Source: Acidobacteriota bacterium (lineage in GTDB: Bacteria; Acidobacteriota; Terriglobia; Terriglobales; Acidobacteriaceae). From it: a DNA stretch of 9,798 nucleotides. Below are positions 7,321-9,798 of this stretch, in pieces (the stretch's first letter is position 1; each line of letters begins with the position of its first letter). Position numbers and translations under genes: made by a program. The stretch is taken from contig JAJXXG010001141.1 of assembly GCA_021781255.1 (NCBI GenBank), positions 1 to 9,798 on the forward strand, read 5' to 3'. The notes below the pieces were generated by a model. It was given only the letters and a program-made list of their open reading frames with translations, did no database searches and was not told the origin of the DNA.

Positions 7321-8253
7321 ATGGACTGCCGATTGCTTGCCGCCGCTTTTCTAGCCGCCTTAACCCTGAGCGCCAGCGCCGCCCCCGCGCCGCAGGAGCC
7401 GAAGATTACCGGCATTTCGCACCTGGCCGTGTACACATCCAACCCGGCCGCCACGGAGCACTACTACCGCGACCTGGTGGGCGCAGCCAGGCTGCCCGAC
7501 CCGGAGAATCCACAGGGGGTGCGCTACGCGCTGAGCGCCACGCAGTTTGTTGAGGTGCTGCCGCTGCCGCCGAATGCGGGCATCAACCGGCTGGACCACA
7601 CGGCCTGGAACGTGAGCAGCGCCGAGGGCATGCGGCGGTATCTGGCCGCCAAGGGCTGGAAGACCCCGGCCAAGGTGACGAAGGGCTCTGACGGCAGCCG
7701 GTGGTTTACGGTGCTGGACCCGGAGGAGAACAAGGTGGAGTTTGTGCAGCTGGCGGCGCATGCCAAGGCTCCGGATGCGCCGAACGTCATCGGCACGCAC
7801 ATCATCCACGTGGGCTTCCTGGTGCACAGCCGCGCCAAGGAGGACACCTTCTATCGCGACATTCTGGGCTTCAAGCCGTACTGGTTTGGCGGCATGCAAG
7901 AGGGCAAGTTGGACTGGGTGAGCCAGCAGGTGCCGGACGGGCACGACTGGCTGGAGTATATGCTGACGAGCGGACCGTCGGGCTCGGGGATTCCTGCAAC
8001 GATGACGCAGCACCAGCTGGGCGTGCTGGACCACCTCTCCATCGGCGAGAAGTCTGTGCCGGAGGCCTACAAGGTGCTGGAGGCAGGCAACCGACTGGGC
8101 GGCGTGCACGATAAGGAGCCCAAGATCGGCAAGGACGGCAAGTACCAGTTCAACCTGTATGACCCGGACGACATCCGGCTGGAGCTGATGAACTTCCACG
8201 CGAGCCAGAAGCCGTGCTGCTCACCGTTCACGGCGGAGGACCCGTCGGAGTAA
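7321..8253 (+). CDS. Exported protein with two VOC (glyoxalase/extradiol dioxygenase-fold) domains
   Basis: This 310-residue protein has a short signal peptide (R4, hydrophobic 5-18, likely cleavage in the SASAAPA region near 20-22) and then two vicinal-oxygen-chelate domains. Domain 1 spans about 29-145 and domain 2 about 157-292. Each keeps a His/Glu/His/Glu series at matching places: H34, E78, H93 and E140, then H163, E212, H238 and E288. LDH before the third ligand, and DPEENKVE or DPDDIRLE at the end, repeat in both halves. These are the positions of metal ligands in glyoxalase I-type proteins, so metal binding is likely, but substrate and reaction are unknown. The tail contains a CC pair (299-300). 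The ATG at 7321 is favoured because GAGG (7311-7314) sits 6 nt upstream and the signal peptide starts there. An in-frame ATG at 7207 would overlap the divergent M20 gene. The xylanase gene follows after 43 bp. Confidence 0.88.
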   Translation: MDCRLLAAAFLAALTLSASAAPAPQEPKITGISHLAVYTSNPAATEHYYRDLVGAARLPDPENPQGVRYALSATQFVEVLPLPPNAGINRLDHTAWNVSSAEGMRRYLAAKGWKTPAKVTKGSDGSRWFTVLDPEENKVEFVQLAAHAKAPDAPNVIGTHIIHVGFLVHSRAKEDTFYRDILGFKPYWFGGMQEGKLDWVSQQVPDGHDWLEYMLTSGPSGSGIPATMTQHQLGVLDHLSIGEKSVPEAYKVLEAGNRLGGVHDKEPKIGKDGKYQFNLYDPDDIRLELMNFHASQKPCCSPFTAEDPSE

Positions 8254-8296
8254 AGGCGGAGCGGATCCGCAGAATTTCCGAGAAGGTCGGCGATCG

Positions 8297-9442
8297 ATGA
8301 CGAATCTCGAATTGTGTCGCGCCCTTGCGCTGCAGGGCAAATCAGCGGAGCGGCCCGCCACGGCCGTGGCCGCGATAGCGGCATGCGGATTACTGCTTGC
8401 GACGGGCGTGGCGGGATGCGGCGGAAGCTCGTCCACGAGCTCCCAGACAACCACCGGAGCGACCGCGACGCTTCGCGATGCGGCGCAAAAGCACAGCTTG
8501 CTGGTGGGCGCCGCGGTGGATTCCAACCATCTTTCGGAGACGCTGTACGCGTCAACGCTCGCGCGCGAGTATTCCCAGCTTGAGCCGGAGAACGAAATGA
8601 AGTTCGTCGCCGTTCATCCGGACCCGACCACATACAACTTTGCCGGGCCGGATGCGCTGGTGGCCTTTGCCAAGAGCAACTCCATGCAAGTGCGGGGACA
8701 CACGCTGGTTTGGCACAACGCCCTGCCCACGTGGATCACCAGCCCCGCGACGCCATGGACAGCGGTGACACTGAGCCAGGTGCTTCAAGACCACATTGCG
8801 AGCGTGGTGGGGCACTACAAAGGCCAGGTATACGCCTGGGATGTGGTGAATGAGGCATTCAACGATGACGGTTCCATGCGCAGCACCATCTGGTATGACT
8901 CGCCGGGAATCGGCTTTGCGGGGCAAGGCACAAAGTACATTGAGCAGGCCCTGCTGTGGGCGCACGGCGCGGATCCGGCAGCCAAGCTGTTTGTGAACGA
9001 GTATGGCGCGGAAACCATGAATGCGAAGTCCGACGCCGTTTATGCCATGGCGCAGGATTTTGTGGCGCGAAGCGTGCCGCTGCGCGGCATCGGCATGCAA
9101 CTGCACATCGACACGAACTTTGACACGCAAGCCAACCTGGCATCGCTGGCGCAGAACATCCAGCGGCTGGGCGCGCTGGGCCTGGAGGTGCAATTCACCG
9201 AGGTGGACGTTCGCTTGCCGGACGACAGCGCCACAAGCCTTGCCGCGCAGGCTCAGGCCTACCAGGACCTCATGAAGGTCTGCCTGGCGAACAAGGCGTG
9301 TACCGGATTTCAGACCTGGGGCTTTACGGACAAGTACTCATGGATTCCGTCGTTCTTTACCGGGTACGGCTGGGCGTTGCCATTTGACGACAACTATGGC
9401 AAGAAACCGGCCTACACCGCGCTGGTGAATAGCCTGCAATAG
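8297..9442 (+). CDS. GH10 endo-1,4-beta-xylanase, predicted lipoprotein
   Basis: This 381-residue enzyme should cleave internal beta-1,4 bonds of xylan by the retaining mechanism. GH10 landmarks appear in order: ENEMK (98-102), GHTLVWH (134-140), WDVVNEAF with acid/base E186, the nucleophile E302 in QFTEVDVR, and WGFTDKYSW (341-349). C329 and C335 are well placed for a disulfide. The catalytic domain fills about 57-380, and there is no carbohydrate-binding module. The N-terminus has a long charged region (1-20), a hydrophobic core (21-37) and a lipobox VAGC with lipidated C41. A Ser/Thr/Gly linker (42-58) follows. Residue +2 after the cysteine is Gly, not Asp, so in a diderm the protein would be expected to reach the outer membrane. 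The ATG has AAGG at 8283-8286, 10 nt upstream; no other in-frame ATG precedes M101. It lies 43 bp after the VOC gene, possibly on one transcript. Confidence 0.95.
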   Translation: MTNLELCRALALQGKSAERPATAVAAIAACGLLLATGVAGCGGSSSTSSQTTTGATATLRDAAQKHSLLVGAAVDSNHLSETLYASTLAREYSQLEPENEMKFVAVHPDPTTYNFAGPDALVAFAKSNSMQVRGHTLVWHNALPTWITSPATPWTAVTLSQVLQDHIASVVGHYKGQVYAWDVVNEAFNDDGSMRSTIWYDSPGIGFAGQGTKYIEQALLWAHGADPAAKLFVNEYGAETMNAKSDAVYAMAQDFVARSVPLRGIGMQLHIDTNFDTQANLASLAQNIQRLGALGLEVQFTEVDVRLPDDSATSLAAQAQAYQDLMKVCLANKACTGFQTWGFTDKYSWIPSFFTGYGWALPFDDNYGKKPAYTALVNSLQ

Positions 9443-9475
9443 AGCGAGGCGCGCGGCCGGAACCATTTCCCGCGA

Positions 9476-9481
9476 TAAAAT
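9476..9481 (+). promoter_or_regulatory. -10-like element before gatB
   Basis: TAAAAT matches the -10 consensus at five of six positions and ends 10 nt before the ATG at 9492. No recognisable -35 lies at the usual distance, where the sequence is GC-rich. Transcription starting about 7 nt downstream would leave a leader of only 3-4 nt. The xylanase stop codon is 33 bp before it. Confidence 0.35.
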
Positions 9482-9491
9482 CAGTATCAAG

Positions 9492-9798
9492 ATGCCCGCA
9501 ACCACCGCGCTATCCTCTGAAGTCATGGCCAAGTACGAGCCCGTCATCGGACTCGAAGTTCACGTGCAACTGCTGACCGCCAGCAAGATATTTTGCGGTT
9601 GCGCCAACCGGTTTGGCTCCGCGCCCAACACGAACATCTGCCCCGTATGCCTAGGGCTGCCGGGCGCGCTGCCGGTGCTGAACGCCAAGGCGGTGGAGTT
9701 TGCCACGATGGCCTCGCTGGCGCTGAACTGCCAGGTGCGGGAGCGCTCGATTTTTGCGCGCAAGAACTACTTTTATCCTGACCTGCCGAAGGGCTACC
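9492..9798 (+). CDS. gatB: Asp-tRNA(Asn)/Glu-tRNA(Gln) amidotransferase subunit B, N-terminal part (runs off right edge)
   Basis: GatB is the kinase and tRNA-binding subunit of the GatCAB complex. The complex amidates mischarged Glu-tRNA(Gln), Asp-tRNA(Asn) or both, in the cytoplasm. The 102 visible codons include [13 protein letters not shown] (15-27), [15 protein letters not shown] (50-64) and [14 protein letters not shown] (89-102), all typical of the family. C35 and C37, with C50 and C53, form a CxC...CxxC set suited to a structural zinc site, which some GatB proteins have and others lack. The start is uncertain. The ATG at 9492 gives an 11-residue extension before M12 (ATG 9525), similar to what I recall of acidobacterial GatB. 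Neither ATG has a clear Shine-Dalgarno sequence, and a -10-like TAAAAT sits 10 nt before 9492. No gatA or gatC lies upstream; the neighbour is the xylanase gene. Confidence 0.94.
   Translation, partial: MPATTALSSEVMAKYEPVIGLEVHVQLLTASKIFCGCANRFGSAPNTNICPVCLGLPGALPVLNAKAVEFATMASLALNCQVRERSIFARKNYFYPDLPKGY

Noticed and set aside
7360..8199. A 279-codon minus-strand frame opposite the VOC gene
   Set aside because: The plus-strand VOC protein has domain motifs and a signal peptide; the antisense frame has none.
8261..8270. A 10-bp perfect palindrome, GCGGATCCGC, between the VOC and xylanase genes
   Set aside because: It is a single copy with no loop and no flanking promoter hexamers. One such palindrome is not enough to call an operator.
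8552..9193. A 213-codon minus-strand frame opposite the xylanase
   Set aside because: The GH10 catalytic motifs lie on the plus strand across this stretch, so the minus-strand frame is a shadow.

Overview
The window is a compact, GC-rich bacterial chromosome segment made of ordinary genes, with two outward-facing groups either side of a divergent intergenic region near 7219-7320. The mix fits a diderm soil bacterium, most likely an Acidobacteriota (Terriglobia) member: large exported DUF885 and M20 peptidases, an exported tandem-VOC protein, a GH10 xylanase lipoprotein, and a GatB with a short N-terminal extension. That placement rests on remembered family resemblance, not a search. No RNA gene, insertion sequence, prophage, CRISPR array or attachment site was seen.

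Minus strand, read right to left: an exported M20-family metallopeptidase (7218-5761), the transcription-repair coupling factor Mfd (5655-2095), an exported DUF885 putative metallopeptidase (2065-311), and the start of a UTP-glucose-1-phosphate uridylyltransferase GalU (178 to the left edge, truncated). Mfd and DUF885 are 29 bp apart and probably share a transcript. A strong inverted repeat at 5697-5727 lies between the M20 gene and mfd and probably marks the end of the M20 transcript. A 132-bp spacer separates DUF885 from galU, and galU has its own strong ribosome binding site.

Plus strand, left to right: an exported two-domain VOC/glyoxalase-fold protein (7321-8253), a GH10 endo-1,4-beta-xylanase with a lipoprotein signal (8297-9442), and the 5' part of gatB (9492 to the right edge), the B subunit of the tRNA-dependent amidotransferase. 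VOC and xylanase are 43 bp apart and may be co-transcribed, but no functional link is evident. gatB appears to start its own transcript from a -10-like element just upstream.

The genes do not form a recognisable pathway. Housekeeping functions (Mfd, GalU, GatB) are interspersed with cell-envelope or secreted hydrolases (M20, DUF885, xylanase). I found no evidence of a new multi-gene system. The most checkable oddities are -10-like hexamers 6-10 nt upstream of three start codons, which suggest leaderless or near-leaderless mRNAs, and the complete His/Glu/His/Glu quartets in both halves of the exported VOC protein.
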